The notes beneath the pieces are model-generated. The model saw only the letters and a list, made by a program, of their open reading frames with translations. It made no database searches and was not told where the DNA came from. This document shows, piece after piece, positions 52,017 to 62,059 of a stretch of 64,000 nucleotides of DNA. Within the stretch, counting starts at the first letter, position 1. Each line of letters opens with the position of its first letter. Both the position numbers and the translations under genes were made by a program. This DNA comes from Rhodospirillales bacterium (GTDB lineage Bacteria; Pseudomonadota; Alphaproteobacteria; Reyranellales; Reyranellaceae). The stretch is from contig JACPOB010000045.1 of assembly GCA_016185145.1 (NCBI GenBank), positions 62,001 to 126,000 on the forward strand. Direction: 5' to 3'.

Positions 52017-52556
52017 CTACGGGCCCTTGAGGTCGGCCGGGCGGTGAATCGGCCAGATCTTCGCCATCACCCAGCTCACGAGCAGCCCGACAAGGCAGCC
52101 GAAGACGACTTCGGCGACCTTGTGCAGCCCGTGCTCGACGCCGCTTGCCCTGGAATGGCTGGTGACGCCGCTGGCAATGACGATGGCCGCCGTGATCGGC
52201 GCCTGGCGCCACATCGTCTGGATATGGACGACGTACGACGACAGCAGGACAGTCACAGCGAGGGCGAAGGGCAGCATCCATTCGGCCGGGCCGCCGACCA
52301 CGAGGAACAGCAGGCCGACCATGCCGCCCACCAGCACGTTGATGAGGCGGCTCCTGAACATGCGCGCCGCTTCGGTCACCTGTGGATCCGACGCCGCCAC
52401 CATCGAGGCGATCGCCCAGATCGGGTTGGTGTCGACCATGTACTTCAACGAGTACCAGACGATCACCGTGGCGATGGCCACGTTGAGCGCAAACCTGATG
52501 CCGAGGATGTCCTGCGGCATCGTGAACGGCCATCGCAGGCTCTTGCCGGTCTCCAT
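52017..52556 (-). CDS. FUSC-like (aromatic acid exporter-type) membrane protein
   Basis: 179 residues with about five hydrophobic helices: IRFALNVAIATVIVWYSLKYM, NPIWAIASMVAASDPQVTEAARMFRSRLINVLVGGMVGLLFLVVGGP, WMLPFALAVTVLLSSYVV, APITAAIVIASGV and FGCLVGLLVSWVMAKIWPI. This order and the R-rich cytoplasmic loop match the N-terminal module of FUSC/AaeB proteins, without their cytosolic domain. ATG at 52556 has GGAGG six bases upstream, better than 52571. Transport role is inferred. Confidence 0.78.
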   Translation of the reverse strand: METGKSLRWPFTMPQDILGIRFALNVAIATVIVWYSLKYMVDTNPIWAIASMVAASDPQVTEAARMFRSRLINVLVGGMVGLLFLVVGGPAEWMLPFALAVTVLLSSYVVHIQTMWRQAPITAAIVIASGVTSHSRASGVEHGLHKVAEVVFGCLVGLLVSWVMAKIWPIHRPADLKGP

Positions 52557-52560
52557 CGCT

Positions 52561-52628
52561 TTCCTCCCCACCCAATCATGCTCCTCTCCCCCTAGCGGGG
52601 GAGAGGAACCTGAAGATGTGGGGAGGAT
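52561..52628. repeat. Nested inverted repeats, families C and E
   Basis: Inner CTCCTCTCCCCC-TAGC-GGGGGAGAGGA (52581-52607, family C) is framed by TTCCTCCCCAC and GTGGGGAGGA (family E-like). It follows the ettA stop and precedes the FUSC-like start, so its outer arm contributes the GGAGG ribosome site of the latter. Confidence 0.8.
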
Positions 52629-52638
52629 AGGTTCGTCC

Positions 52639-54315
<1,677 letters not shown>

Positions 54316-54411
54316 TGGCGGCTCCGGTCGGGTCGGGTGTGAAATGGGGTTGGCGCGCTTGTAGCGGCCCCGCCGCTCGGGTTCAATGACGGTCGGGAGA
54401 AACGCTCAGGG

Positions 54412-57400
54412 ATGCTGACGGAACCAACCGTCCTGGCGCTGTCGCTGGCCTACCTCGGCCTGCTCTTCGCCATCGCCTATTTCGGCGACCGATATGCCCG
54501 CGATTGGTCGGCAAGCTCGGTCGCGCCGGCCGTCTACGGCCTGTCACTGGCCATCTTCTGTACCTCGTGGACCTTCTACGGCGCAGTCGGCCGGGCGGCG
54601 ACCTCGGGAATCGACTTCATCCTCATCTATACCGGGCCCGCCCTGGTGGTGGTCGCGGGCTACCCGATGCTGCGCAAGATGGTGCGGCTCGCCAAGCAGC
54701 ACAACGTCACCTCGATCGCCGACTTCCTCGCCTCGCGCTACGGCAAGAGCCGCACCGTCGGCGTCACCGCCACGCTGTTCGCCACGGTGGGCGTGCTGCC
54801 GTACATCGCCCTGCAATTGCAGGCCGTGTCCTCGACGTTCCGCTCGATCGCGGCGCCGACGCCGGTGGCGGGCAGCCTGCCGGGCGTCGTCCACACCGAC
54901 ACCTCGCTGATCGTCGCCGCCCTGATGGCGGTGTTCACCATCCTGTTCGGCGTGCGCAACGTGCAGGCCTCCGAGCAGCATCGCGGCATGATGCTGGCGA
55001 TCGCCTTCGAATCCGTGGTCAAGCTGCTGGCGCTGCTCACCGTCGGGCCGTTCGTGCTGTTCGTGCTGTTCAGCGGGCCCGCCGACCTGCTGGCCCAGGT
55101 CGAGCGGGCGCCGGCGATTGCCGATCGCGTCTTCCGCGAGGGCTCGCCGCTCACCTGGGTGGTCACCACGCTGCTCTCGGGCATGGCCTTCCTCTGCCTG
55201 CCGCGCCAGTTCCATGTCGCGGTGGTCGAGCACGGCCATCCCGCGAGCCTCAAGACGGCGCGCTGGCTGTTTCCCGTCTATCTCGTCCTGATCAACCTGT
55301 TCGTCGTGCCGATCGCCGCCGCCGGCCTGCTGCTGCTCGGCTCGCAGACCAGCCCCGATCTCTACGTGCTGCAGCTGCCGCTGGCCAACGGCGAGAGCTG
55401 GCTTTCCGCTTTTGTATTCATCGGCGGACTGTCGGCGGCGACCTCCATGGTGATCGTGGCCTGCATGGCGCTGAGCGGCATGATCGGCAACGAGCTGGTC
55501 ATGCCCTACCTGCTGCGCCGACCTGGTCTTGGGGGGGCCGGCGTCGCGCAGGACATGGGCCCGCTCGTCGTGTTCGTGCGCCGCGCCGCCGTCGTGCTGA
55601 TCCTGATGGCGGGCTACGCCTACGAGCGCATCATCTCGGGCTACCTGCCGCTCGCCTCGATCGGCATGATCAGCTTCTGCGCCGTCGCCAACTTCGCGCC
55701 GGGCTTGGTGCTCGGCCTCTATTGGCGGCAGGCGCATCGCTACGGCGTGGTGGCCGGCCTGGCCGGCGGCTTCGTGGTCTGGCTCTACGCGCTGCTGCTG
55801 CCGACGCTGCGTCAGACCGGAGGCGGCGGTCAGGTCGCGCCGCTGCAGCCCTACCTGCCGGCGCCGTTCGCCGAGCTCGATCCGGTGGGGCAGGGCTTCG
55901 TCGTCGGCATCCTCGTCAATGCCCTGCTGCTGGTCGGCGTGTCGTTGCTGGTCCGCGCGCGCGGCTCGGACGCCGAACAGGCCGATGCCTTCGTGCTCGG
56001 CCCCGATGTCCCGGCAGAGGGGCCCGAGCAGCCGCAGCGCCAGGCGCCGGCCGACGCCGCGCGCATCCACGAGCTGCGCGAGCTTCTCGCGCGCTTCGTC
56101 GGCTCGGAGCGCGCCATGCGGGCGCTGGCCGGCGAGCGGCTTTCCATCGAGGTTGCGCTGACCCGCGCCGAGCGCGTGCTGTCGGGCACGCTGGGCGCCG
56201 CCTCGGCCCGCATCATCGTCGTCGCCTTCAGCCGGCGGGGACGGCTGCTGCCGCGCAGCGCCCGTGCCCTGATCGACGAGGCATCCGAGGCAATCCGCTA
56301 CAACTACGAGATCCTGCGCAATACGCTGGACCATGTCGGCATGGGCATCGCGGCCTTCGACCGCGACGGCCGGCTGGAGATCTTCAACGACCGCTTCACC
56401 GCGCTGCTGGCGCTCGACGACGCTTCTGTGGCGGTCGGCGCCACGCCGCGCGAGTCCGGCGCGGCGGCGGATGTCGACGCCCTGCTGCGACGGCCCGAGA
56501 CGCCGCAGACCCACGAGATCACCACGCGCGAGCGCCGCGTCATCGAGTTGCGGCTCGATCCGCTGCCCGGCGGCGGTTTCGTCGCCACCTGCAACGACGT
56601 CACGGCGCGCGTGCACACTGCCGAGGCCCTGCGCGAAAGCGATCGCCAGCTTCGTCAATCGACCGAGACGCTGGAGCAGCGCGTGATCGAGCGCACCGCC
56701 GAGCTGGAGGCGAGCCGCGCCGAGGCGGAGGCCGCCAATCTCGGCAAGACGCGATTCATTGCCGCCGCCAGCCACGATCTGCTGCAGCCGCTGCACGCCG
56801 CCCGTCTGTTCACCGCGGCGATGATCGATCGTGATCCCGGCAACGACCTCGGCGGCAAGATCGACACCAGCCTGGGCGCGGTCGAATCGCTGCTCGACGC
56901 TCTGCTCGACATCTCCAAGCTCGATGCCGGCGCCTTCAAGCCCGAGAAGCGACCGTTTGCCCTGCAGCCGCTGTTCGAATCGCTCGCCACCGCCTTTGCG
57001 CCGGTGGCGGCGCGTCGCGGCGTCGAGCTGGTGGTGGCGCCGACCCGGGCCTTCGTGTCGACCGATCCCGCCTTCCTGCGCCGCATCCTGCAGAACCTGC
57101 TGTCCAATGCCCTGCGCTACGGCAAGGCCGAGGGCAGGCCGCCGCGCGTGCTGTTGGGCTGCCGCAGGGTTGGCGAGGAGCTGCGCATCGAGGTCAAGGA
57201 CAACGGCCCGGGCATTGCCGTCGACAAGCAGGCGGTGATCTTCGATGAGTTCGTGCGCCTGCAGGCCGAGGACGACGCGCCGCGCGAAGAGCGCGGCTTG
57301 GGCCTGGGCCTTGCCATCGTCGAACGCATCGCCCGCATGCTCGACCTCAACGTCGGGCTCGCATCGGCGCCGGAGCGGGGCTCGACGTTCTCCGTGACCG

Positions 57401-57861
57401 TGCCGCGCGTGGCGTCGGTCGTCGCAGCCCCGGTCGCGCCGCCCGCGCCGCAACCCACGCCGTCGGTCGAGGCCGAGAGCTTCGTGCTCTGCATCGACAA
57501 CGAGGCGCAGGTGCGCGAGGCGATGGCGACGTTGCTGTCCGGTTGGGGCTGTCGTGTCGCCACCGCGGCGTCCCAGGCCGAGGCGCTGGCTGCGGTGGAG
57601 CGCGCCGGCCGGCTGCCGGACCTCGTGCTGGCCGACCTGCATCTCGACATCGGGCCTGATGGGCTCGACGTCGTCGATGCCCTGCGCGAGGCCTGGTCGC
57701 ACGCCGTCCCGGCGGCGCTGGTCACGGCCGACCGCGATCCCACCTTGCGCCTGCGCGCCCGTGCCAGGCGCGTCGAGCTGCTGCACAAACCGGTGAAGCC
57801 CGCCGCGTTGCGCGCCCTGCTGCGCATGCGCGCGCCCGTCGCCGGACGGGTTACGGCGTGA
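54412..57861 (+). CDS. Hybrid sensor kinase with Na+/solute symporter N-terminus (CrbS/MxtR-like)
   Basis: 1149 residues. Residues 1-510 form an SSS/SLC5 symporter-like domain of about 13 helices (TSIADFLASRYGKSR, SGMAFLCLPRQFHV). After a PAS-like region (LDHVGMGIAAFDRDGRLEIFNDRF, about 640-720) comes the kinase: H-box AASHDLLQPLHAARLF with His788, N-box NLLSNALRYGKAEG, G-boxes DNGPGI and GLGLGLAIVERIA, then a C-terminal receiver (VLCIDNEAQVREAM, VLADLHLD). CrbS/MxtR proteins of this build control acetate-use genes through a NarL-type partner; such a regulator is encoded convergently next door. Confidence 0.92.
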   Translation: MLTEPTVLALSLAYLGLLFAIAYFGDRYARDWSASSVAPAVYGLSLAIFCTSWTFYGAVGRAATSGIDFILIYTGPALVVVAGYPMLRKMVRLAKQHNVTSIADFLASRYGKSRTVGVTATLFATVGVLPYIALQLQAVSSTFRSIAAPTPVAGSLPGVVHTDTSLIVAALMAVFTILFGVRNVQASEQHRGMMLAIAFESVVKLLALLTVGPFVLFVLFSGPADLLAQVERAPAIADRVFREGSPLTWVVTTLLSGMAFLCLPRQFHVAVVEHGHPASLKTARWLFPVYLVLINLFVVPIAAAGLLLLGSQTSPDLYVLQLPLANGESWLSAFVFIGGLSAATSMVIVACMALSGMIGNELVMPYLLRRPGLGGAGVAQDMGPLVVFVRRAAVVLILMAGYAYERIISGYLPLASIGMISFCAVANFAPGLVLGLYWRQAHRYGVVAGLAGGFVVWLYALLLPTLRQTGGGGQVAPLQPYLPAPFAELDPVGQGFVVGILVNALLLVGVSLLVRARGSDAEQADAFVLGPDVPAEGPEQPQRQAPADAARIHELRELLARFVGSERAMRALAGERLSIEVALTRAERVLSGTLGAASARIIVVAFSRRGRLLPRSARALIDEASEAIRYNYEILRNTLDHVGMGIAAFDRDGRLEIFNDRFTALLALDDASVAVGATPRESGAAADVDALLRRPETPQTHEITTRERRVIELRLDPLPGGGFVATCNDVTARVHTAEALRESDRQLRQSTETLEQRVIERTAELEASRAEAEAANLGKTRFIAAASHDLLQPLHAARLFTAAMIDRDPGNDLGGKIDTSLGAVESLLDALLDISKLDAGAFKPEKRPFALQPLFESLATAFAPVAARRGVELVVAPTRAFVSTDPAFLRRILQNLLSNALRYGKAEGRPPRVLLGCRRVGEELRIEVKDNGPGIAVDKQAVIFDEFVRLQAEDDAPREERGLGLGLAIVERIARMLDLNVGLASAPERGSTFSVTVPRVASVVAAPVAPPAPQPTPSVEAESFVLCIDNEAQVREAMATLLSGWGCRVATAASQAEALAAVERAGRLPDLVLADLHLDIGPDGLDVVDALREAWSHAVPAALVTADRDPTLRLRARARRVELLHKPVKPAALRALLRMRAPVAGRVTA

Positions 57862-57899
57862 TCTTTGCCGGAAGAGCATGAGAAGACGCGCTTCTGGAC

Positions 57900-58544
57900 T
57901 TAAGGCCTGACCGGCTCAGCCGGCGGGATGGTGAGGCCGCGCGCCTCGATCACCGCCTGCGTCCGCGAGCGCACGCCGAGCTTGCGCAGGATCACCGTGA
58001 CGTGGGCCTTCACCGTGGCCTCGCCGACGCCGAGCTTGTAGGCGATCTGCTTGTTCTGATCGCCCTGCACCATCAGCGCCAGCACGCGCCATTGCTGCGG
58101 CGTGAGCTGGGCCGCGCGCTGGGCGAAGGAATCGACCGGTGAATCCTCGGCCGGTGCGAAGATCTCGCCGTCGAGCACGGCTCGGACCGTTTTGGCGATC
58201 TCCTCGAGCGAGGCCGACTTGTCGATATAGGCCGAGGCGCCGAACTCGTAGGCGCGCCGGATCACGGCCGCCTCGCGCGCCGCCGAGACGACAATGATCG
58301 GCACCGTCGGACGGTCGGAGCGAAGCAGGGCGAGCCCGGTCAGGCCGTCCATGCCCGGCATGTCGAGATCGAGCAGCAGGGCATCCGTCTCGGGCTCGCG
58401 CTCCAGGGCCGTCTGGACCTGCGCCAGGCTGCCGGCCATGGCGACCGCAGCGCCGGTGAACGCCTGGCACAGCGCCGATGCGAGCGCATCGCGCACCATC
58501 GGATGGTCGTCGGCGATCAGGAAGGTGAGTTTTTCTCCGGACAT
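57900..58544 (-). CDS. NarL/LuxR-family response regulator (CrbR/ErdR-like)
   Basis: 214 residues: receiver domain with acidic pocket ADDHP and phospho-acceptor Asp59 (LLLDLDMPGMDG), conserved Ser/Lys positions (VVSAAR, YIDKSAS), then a LuxR HTH (LTPQQWRVLALMVQGDQNKQIAYKLGVGEATVKAHVTVILRKLGV). Adjacent to the SSS-hybrid kinase and divergent from an MHS transporter. In the CrbS/CrbR system the regulator activates acetyl-CoA synthetase and acetate uptake genes; here the transporter is a natural target. A 9-bp inverted repeat lies in the divergent gap. Confidence 0.93.
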   Translation of the reverse strand: MSGEKLTFLIADDHPMVRDALASALCQAFTGAAVAMAGSLAQVQTALEREPETDALLLDLDMPGMDGLTGLALLRSDRPTVPIIVVSAAREAAVIRRAYEFGASAYIDKSASLEEIAKTVRAVLDGEIFAPAEDSPVDSFAQRAAQLTPQQWRVLALMVQGDQNKQIAYKLGVGEATVKAHVTVILRKLGVRSRTQAVIEARGLTIPPAEPVRP

Positions 58545-58612
58545 TCGCTCTTGCTTTGGTTGCCTGCCGACAGTGACGACCGGCGGCTTGTCGGGTCAAG
58601 ACCCGCCGATGC

Positions 58613-58642
58613 TGCGTCGCGGCACGAGTTTGTCGCGACGCA
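58613..58642. promoter_or_regulatory. Inverted repeat in response regulator / transporter gap
   Basis: TGCGTCGCG, 12 bases, CGCGACGCA: perfect 9-base arms between the divergent NarL-type regulator and MHS transporter genes. Candidate binding site of that regulator. Confidence 0.5.
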
Positions 58643-58755
58643 CAATCCTGTCCACCTTGGACGTTGGTCGAATTGCATGCCTTGCGTCCGACACCTTACA
58701 CCAACTGCAAGATGGGACGCTTGCAGGTGCCCGTCGCTATTGGGGAGCAAACAAA

Positions 58756-60381
58756 ATGGCCATGGCAGCAACGGCCGGCAGCGGCTCAGTCGTAACGCGG
58801 GAGGAGGAACGTCGCGTCATCTTCGCGTCGTCCCTCGGCACCGTCTTCGAATGGTACGACTTCTATCTCTACGCCACTCTGGCGCCGTTCTTCGCGGCGT
58901 TGTTCTTTCCGCCGGGCAACGAGACGGCGGCGTTGTTGTCGGCCTTTGCCGCCTACGCGGCGGGCTTCCTGGTGCGCCCGTTCGGCGCCTTGGTGTTCGG
59001 CCGCCTGGGTGACCTGGTCGGCCGCAAGTACACCTTCCTCGTCACCATCCTGTTCATGGGCGCCTCGACCTTCGCGGTCGGCCTGCTGCCGACCTTCTCG
59101 GCGGTCGGCTGGCTGGCGCCGGTGCTGATGGTGACCTTGCGCCTGATCCAGGGCCTGGCGCTGGGCGGCGAGTATGGCGGTGCCGCGACCTACGTCGCCG
59201 AGCACGCGCCGAACGGCCGCCGCGGCTACGCCACAAGCTGGATCCAGACCACGGCGACGCTCGGCTTCTTCATGTCGCTCGCCGTGATCGGCGCCTGCCG
59301 CTACTACATGGACCCCAAGGTCTTCGCCGAATGGGGTTGGCGCATCCCGTTCCTGGTGTCGCTGATCCTGCTGATCTTCTCGGTCTATATCCGGCTGAAG
59401 CTGAACGAATCTCCGCTGTTCCAGCAGATGAAGGCCGAGGGCAAGGGCTCCAAGTCGCCCCTGACGGACAGCTTCTTCCGCTATCCCAACAACCGCTTCG
59501 TGCTGCTGGCGCTGTTGGGCGCGACGGCGGGCCAGGGCGTGGTCTGGTACACCGGCCAGTTCTACGCGCTGTTCTTCCTGCTGATCACGCTCAAGCTCGA
59601 CTACGTGGCGGCCTACTCGCTGGTCGGCGTCTCGCTTCTGATCGGCACGCCGTTGTTCGTCTTCTTCGGGTGGCTGAGCGATCGCATCGGACGGCTGAAG
59701 ATCATCATGGCCGGCTGCCTGATTGCCGCCGTAACCTACTTCCCGCTGTTCGGGGCGCTCACGAACGCCGTGAACCCCGACCTCGCGGCCTTCCAGAACA
59801 AGACGAAGATCTCGGTCACGGCCGATCCGGCGCAGTGCAACTTCCACATCTTCGTCGGTCCGTGGTCGAAGTTCACGGAATGCGACCGGGCCAAGGATGC
59901 GCTGACCAAGGCCGGCCTCTCCTTCACCTCGGTGAGCGGTGCGGCAGGCTCGCCGGTCGTGATCGCCGTCAACGACAAGAAGCTCGAAGGCTTCGACGCC
60001 AAGGACGGCTTGCCCAAGCTGAATGCGGCGCTCAAGGAGGCAGGCTTCGTCGCCGGCGCCGACCTCAAGAAGGTCAACTGGTTCATGGCCGAGCTGATCC
60101 TGGTGATCTTCCTCGTCTACGTGACCATGGTGTACGGACCGATCGCGGCATTCCTGGTCGAGCTGTTCCCGACCAACATCCGCTACACATCGATGTCGTT
60201 GCCCTATCACATCGGCAACGGCTGGTTCGGCGGCATGCTGCCCCTGCTGGCGACCGCGCTGGTCGCCTGGTCAGGCGACATCTACTACGGCCTGTGGTAC
60301 CCGATCGTCATCGCCGTGATGTCGTTGATCATCGGGACACTCTTCCTGCGCGAGACCAAGGACGTAGACATCACGAAATAG
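58756..60381 (+). CDS. MHS-family major facilitator transporter with a large extra loop
   Basis: 541 residues; starts MAMAATAGSGSVVTREEERR with GGGGAG eight bases upstream. MHS/ProP-type signatures are SSLGTVFEWYDFYLYATLAPFF, RPFGALVFGRLGDLVGRKYTF, LRLIQGLALGGEYGGAATYVAEHAP and LFPTNIRYTSMSLPYHIGNGWFGG. Family members import organic acids, shikimate or proline with protons and usually have about 430-450 residues. The surplus is one soluble segment (about residues 335-440) between membrane helices near the C-terminus, holding two cysteines (PAQCNFHIF, FTECDRAK). It probably faces the periplasm. Likely controlled by the divergent NarL-type regulator. Confidence 0.92.
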   Translation: MAMAATAGSGSVVTREEERRVIFASSLGTVFEWYDFYLYATLAPFFAALFFPPGNETAALLSAFAAYAAGFLVRPFGALVFGRLGDLVGRKYTFLVTILFMGASTFAVGLLPTFSAVGWLAPVLMVTLRLIQGLALGGEYGGAATYVAEHAPNGRRGYATSWIQTTATLGFFMSLAVIGACRYYMDPKVFAEWGWRIPFLVSLILLIFSVYIRLKLNESPLFQQMKAEGKGSKSPLTDSFFRYPNNRFVLLALLGATAGQGVVWYTGQFYALFFLLITLKLDYVAAYSLVGVSLLIGTPLFVFFGWLSDRIGRLKIIMAGCLIAAVTYFPLFGALTNAVNPDLAAFQNKTKISVTADPAQCNFHIFVGPWSKFTECDRAKDALTKAGLSFTSVSGAAGSPVVIAVNDKKLEGFDAKDGLPKLNAALKEAGFVAGADLKKVNWFMAELILVIFLVYVTMVYGPIAAFLVELFPTNIRYTSMSLPYHIGNGWFGGMLPLLATALVAWSGDIYYGLWYPIVIAVMSLIIGTLFLRETKDVDITK

Positions 60382-60403
60382 GTCGACGCACGATCCAAGA
60401 ACG

Positions 60404-60437
60404 AACCGGCGGCCGCGAGGCCGCCGGTTTCTTTTTT
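60404..60437 (+). terminator. Intrinsic terminator of the MHS transporter gene
   Basis: AACCGGCGGCC-GCGA-GGCCGCCGGTT followed by TCTTTTTTG: an 11-bp perfect GC-rich stem with a GNRA loop and a U-run, 22 bases after the stop codon. Confidence 0.92.
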
Positions 60438-60445
60438 GTCCCATT

Positions 60446-60516
60446 GTCATCCCGAGCGCAGCGAGGGACCTTCAGGCAGCAGGAAAGGTCCCTCGGCCTG
60501 CGGCCTCGGGATGACA
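60446..60516. repeat. Intergenic inverted repeat, family B
   Basis: TGTCATCCCGAGCGCAGCGA ... CGGCCTCGGGATGACA with inner GAGGGACCTT / AAGGTCCCTC arms. Third copy of the family; lies between the terminator and ppa and ends 20 bases before its start codon. Confidence 0.9.
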
Positions 60517-60535
60517 GTTTTTCAGGGATCCGACC

Positions 60536-61066
60536 ATGAACCTCGACGCCATCGCCATCGGCCACAATCCGCCCGAGGACGTGAACACAGTCATCGAAGT
60601 GCAGATCGGTGGCGAGCCCGTGAAATACGAGATGGACAAGGCCGCGGGCACGCTGGTGGTCGACCGCTTCCTCTACACGCCCATGCGCTATCCCGGGAAT
60701 TACGGCTTCGTGCCGCATACGCTGTCCGACGACGGTGACCCGATCGACGTGCTGGTCGCCAACACGCGCCCCATCATCCCCGGCGCGGTGATGAACGTGC
60801 GGCCGATCGGCGTGCTGCGCATGGAGGATGACGGCGGCGGCGACGAGAAGATCATCGCCGTGCCCTCCTCACGCATCACCCAGCGCTACGTCAACGTGAA
60901 GACGCATACCGACCTGCCGGACATCACGCGCCACCAGATCGAGCACTTCTTCGTCCACTACAAGGACCTCGAGCCCGGCAAATGGGTGAAGCTTCTGGGC
61001 TGGGGCGACGTCGCCGAGGCCCGTCGCCTCATCGCCGAGGCGATCGAGCGCGCGAAGCGCAAATGA
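60536..61066 (+). CDS. ppa: Inorganic pyrophosphatase (family I)
   Basis: 176 residues with the family I motifs: [38 protein letters not shown] (the DGDPxD metal-binding core), [21 protein letters not shown] and [21 protein letters not shown]. It hydrolyses pyrophosphate in the cytosol, driving biosynthetic reactions. Single gene followed by a complex repeat. Confidence 0.97.
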   Translation: MNLDAIAIGHNPPEDVNTVIEVQIGGEPVKYEMDKAAGTLVVDRFLYTPMRYPGNYGFVPHTLSDDGDPIDVLVANTRPIIPGAVMNVRPIGVLRMEDDGGGDEKIIAVPSSRITQRYVNVKTHTDLPDITRHQIEHFFVHYKDLEPGKWVKLLGWGDVAEARRLIAEAIERAKRK

Positions 61067-61068
61067 GG

Positions 61069-61207
61069 CTCTTGCCGGACCGCAGGCCTCCAGGCCCGCT
61101 CATGATCTTCCGGACCGCGAGCTTCCAGCTCGCTCATGAATCATGAGCGAGCTGGAAGCTCGCGGTCCGGAAGAGCATGATTCATGAGGCCCGCGGCCCG
61201 GCAAGAG
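61069..61207. repeat. Composite nested inverted repeat, family D
   Basis: An outer element (GCTCTTGCCGGACCGCAGG ... GGCCCGGCAAGAGC) encloses a full inner element (61106-61174; TCTTCCGGACCGCGAGC ... GCTCGCGGTCCGGAAGA around CATGAATCATG). One copy seems to have inserted into another. It overlaps the 3' end of the regulator gene on the minus strand. Confidence 0.88.
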
Positions 61208-61993
61208 CCCATCCGCAAAACACATCGCGGGTCTCGTCGTCCATCGGAAGAAGCTCTCGACGCGCAGCTCCTGCAGGGTGACGTCGCGCGGCGTGCCGAG
61301 CGTGGCGATGGTCGTGAACAGCCTGAGCGCCGTCTGCCCCTTCTGGAACAACATCGGCAGCACGGGACCGTCGCCGGCCGACGGCGCCGCCTGCGCCATC
61401 GCGGTCCGCACGCCGGGATATCGTGTAAGCCGCTGAGCCAGGGCTGCCGTCTGCTTCGTGCCGTCGACCGCCGCATCGGCCTCGACGCTGCGCACGAAGT
61501 AGCGAACGACCTCCGTCCAGTTCGTCAGGTGCGGCTTCAGCACGTCGGGGCCGACGAGGGCGTCGGCGAGGTTGATCGCGGCGCCGGGCTTCAGCGGACC
61601 GACCAGGAATTCGACCATCGCCACGGCGCCCTTGTTGGCCTGCAGGAGGTTCCAGCGGCGATCGACGACGACGGCGGGAAAGGGCTCCTGCTGGCTCAAC
61701 ATGTAGGCCAGCGCGCCGCGGATCGGCGCCAGCGCCTCGGCCCCGAGATCGGCCTCGCTCCAGGCCGGCGCGAAGCCGGCGGCCAGCAACAACTCGTTGG
61801 CTTGGCGCAGCGGCATGTCGAGGGCCGACGACAAGCGAAGGACCATGTCGCGGCTTGGCCTCGTGCGGCCGAGCTCGAGGAAGCTGAGATGCCGTTGCGA
61901 GCATGCGGCCGCCGTCGCAAGTCGGAACTGCGAAAGGCCGCGTCGTTTGCGCCACCAGGCTAGTCGGGCGGGGAAGGCGGACGAGGTTGGCAT
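61100..61993 (-). CDS. XRE/MmyB-type helix-turn-helix regulator with a frameshifted C-terminus
   Basis: 297 residues as read: an N-terminal Cro/C1-type HTH (FPARLAWWRKRRGLSQFRLA, then RHLSFLELGRTRPSRDMVLRLSSALDMPLRQANELL), and a ligand-binding MLTR domain (EPFPAVVVDRRWNLLQANKGAV). Near the end the frame gives ESFFRWTTRPAMCF, but a one-base shift gives FFPMDDETRDVFCGWALAG, the expected family ending (stop at 61182). So a single base is probably missing near 61247 and the last 45 residues come from repeat DNA. The HTH is unaffected. Divergent from the hydroxyacid dehydrogenase, which it may regulate. Confidence 0.82.
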   Translation of the reverse strand: MPTSSAFPARLAWWRKRRGLSQFRLATAAACSQRHLSFLELGRTRPSRDMVLRLSSALDMPLRQANELLLAAGFAPAWSEADLGAEALAPIRGALAYMLSQQEPFPAVVVDRRWNLLQANKGAVAMVEFLVGPLKPGAAINLADALVGPDVLKPHLTNWTEVVRYFVRSVEADAAVDGTKQTAALAQRLTRYPGVRTAMAQAAPSAGDGPVLPMLFQKGQTALRLFTTIATLGTPRDVTLQELRVESFFRWTTRPAMCFADGLLPGRGPHESCSSGPRASSSLMIHERAGSSRSGRS

Positions 61994-62059
61994 GACTACC
62001 TGGGATGTAGTTGATCGGCGAAGGTCGGGCCGGGATAGTGCCGCACGAAGGATGTCTTG

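Noticed and set aside
54544..57879. 1111-codon minus-strand open frame opposite the hybrid sensor kinase
   Set aside because: Very long but pure shadow: His/Arg/Gln-rich translation without domains, opposite a gene with full SSS, kinase and receiver motifs.
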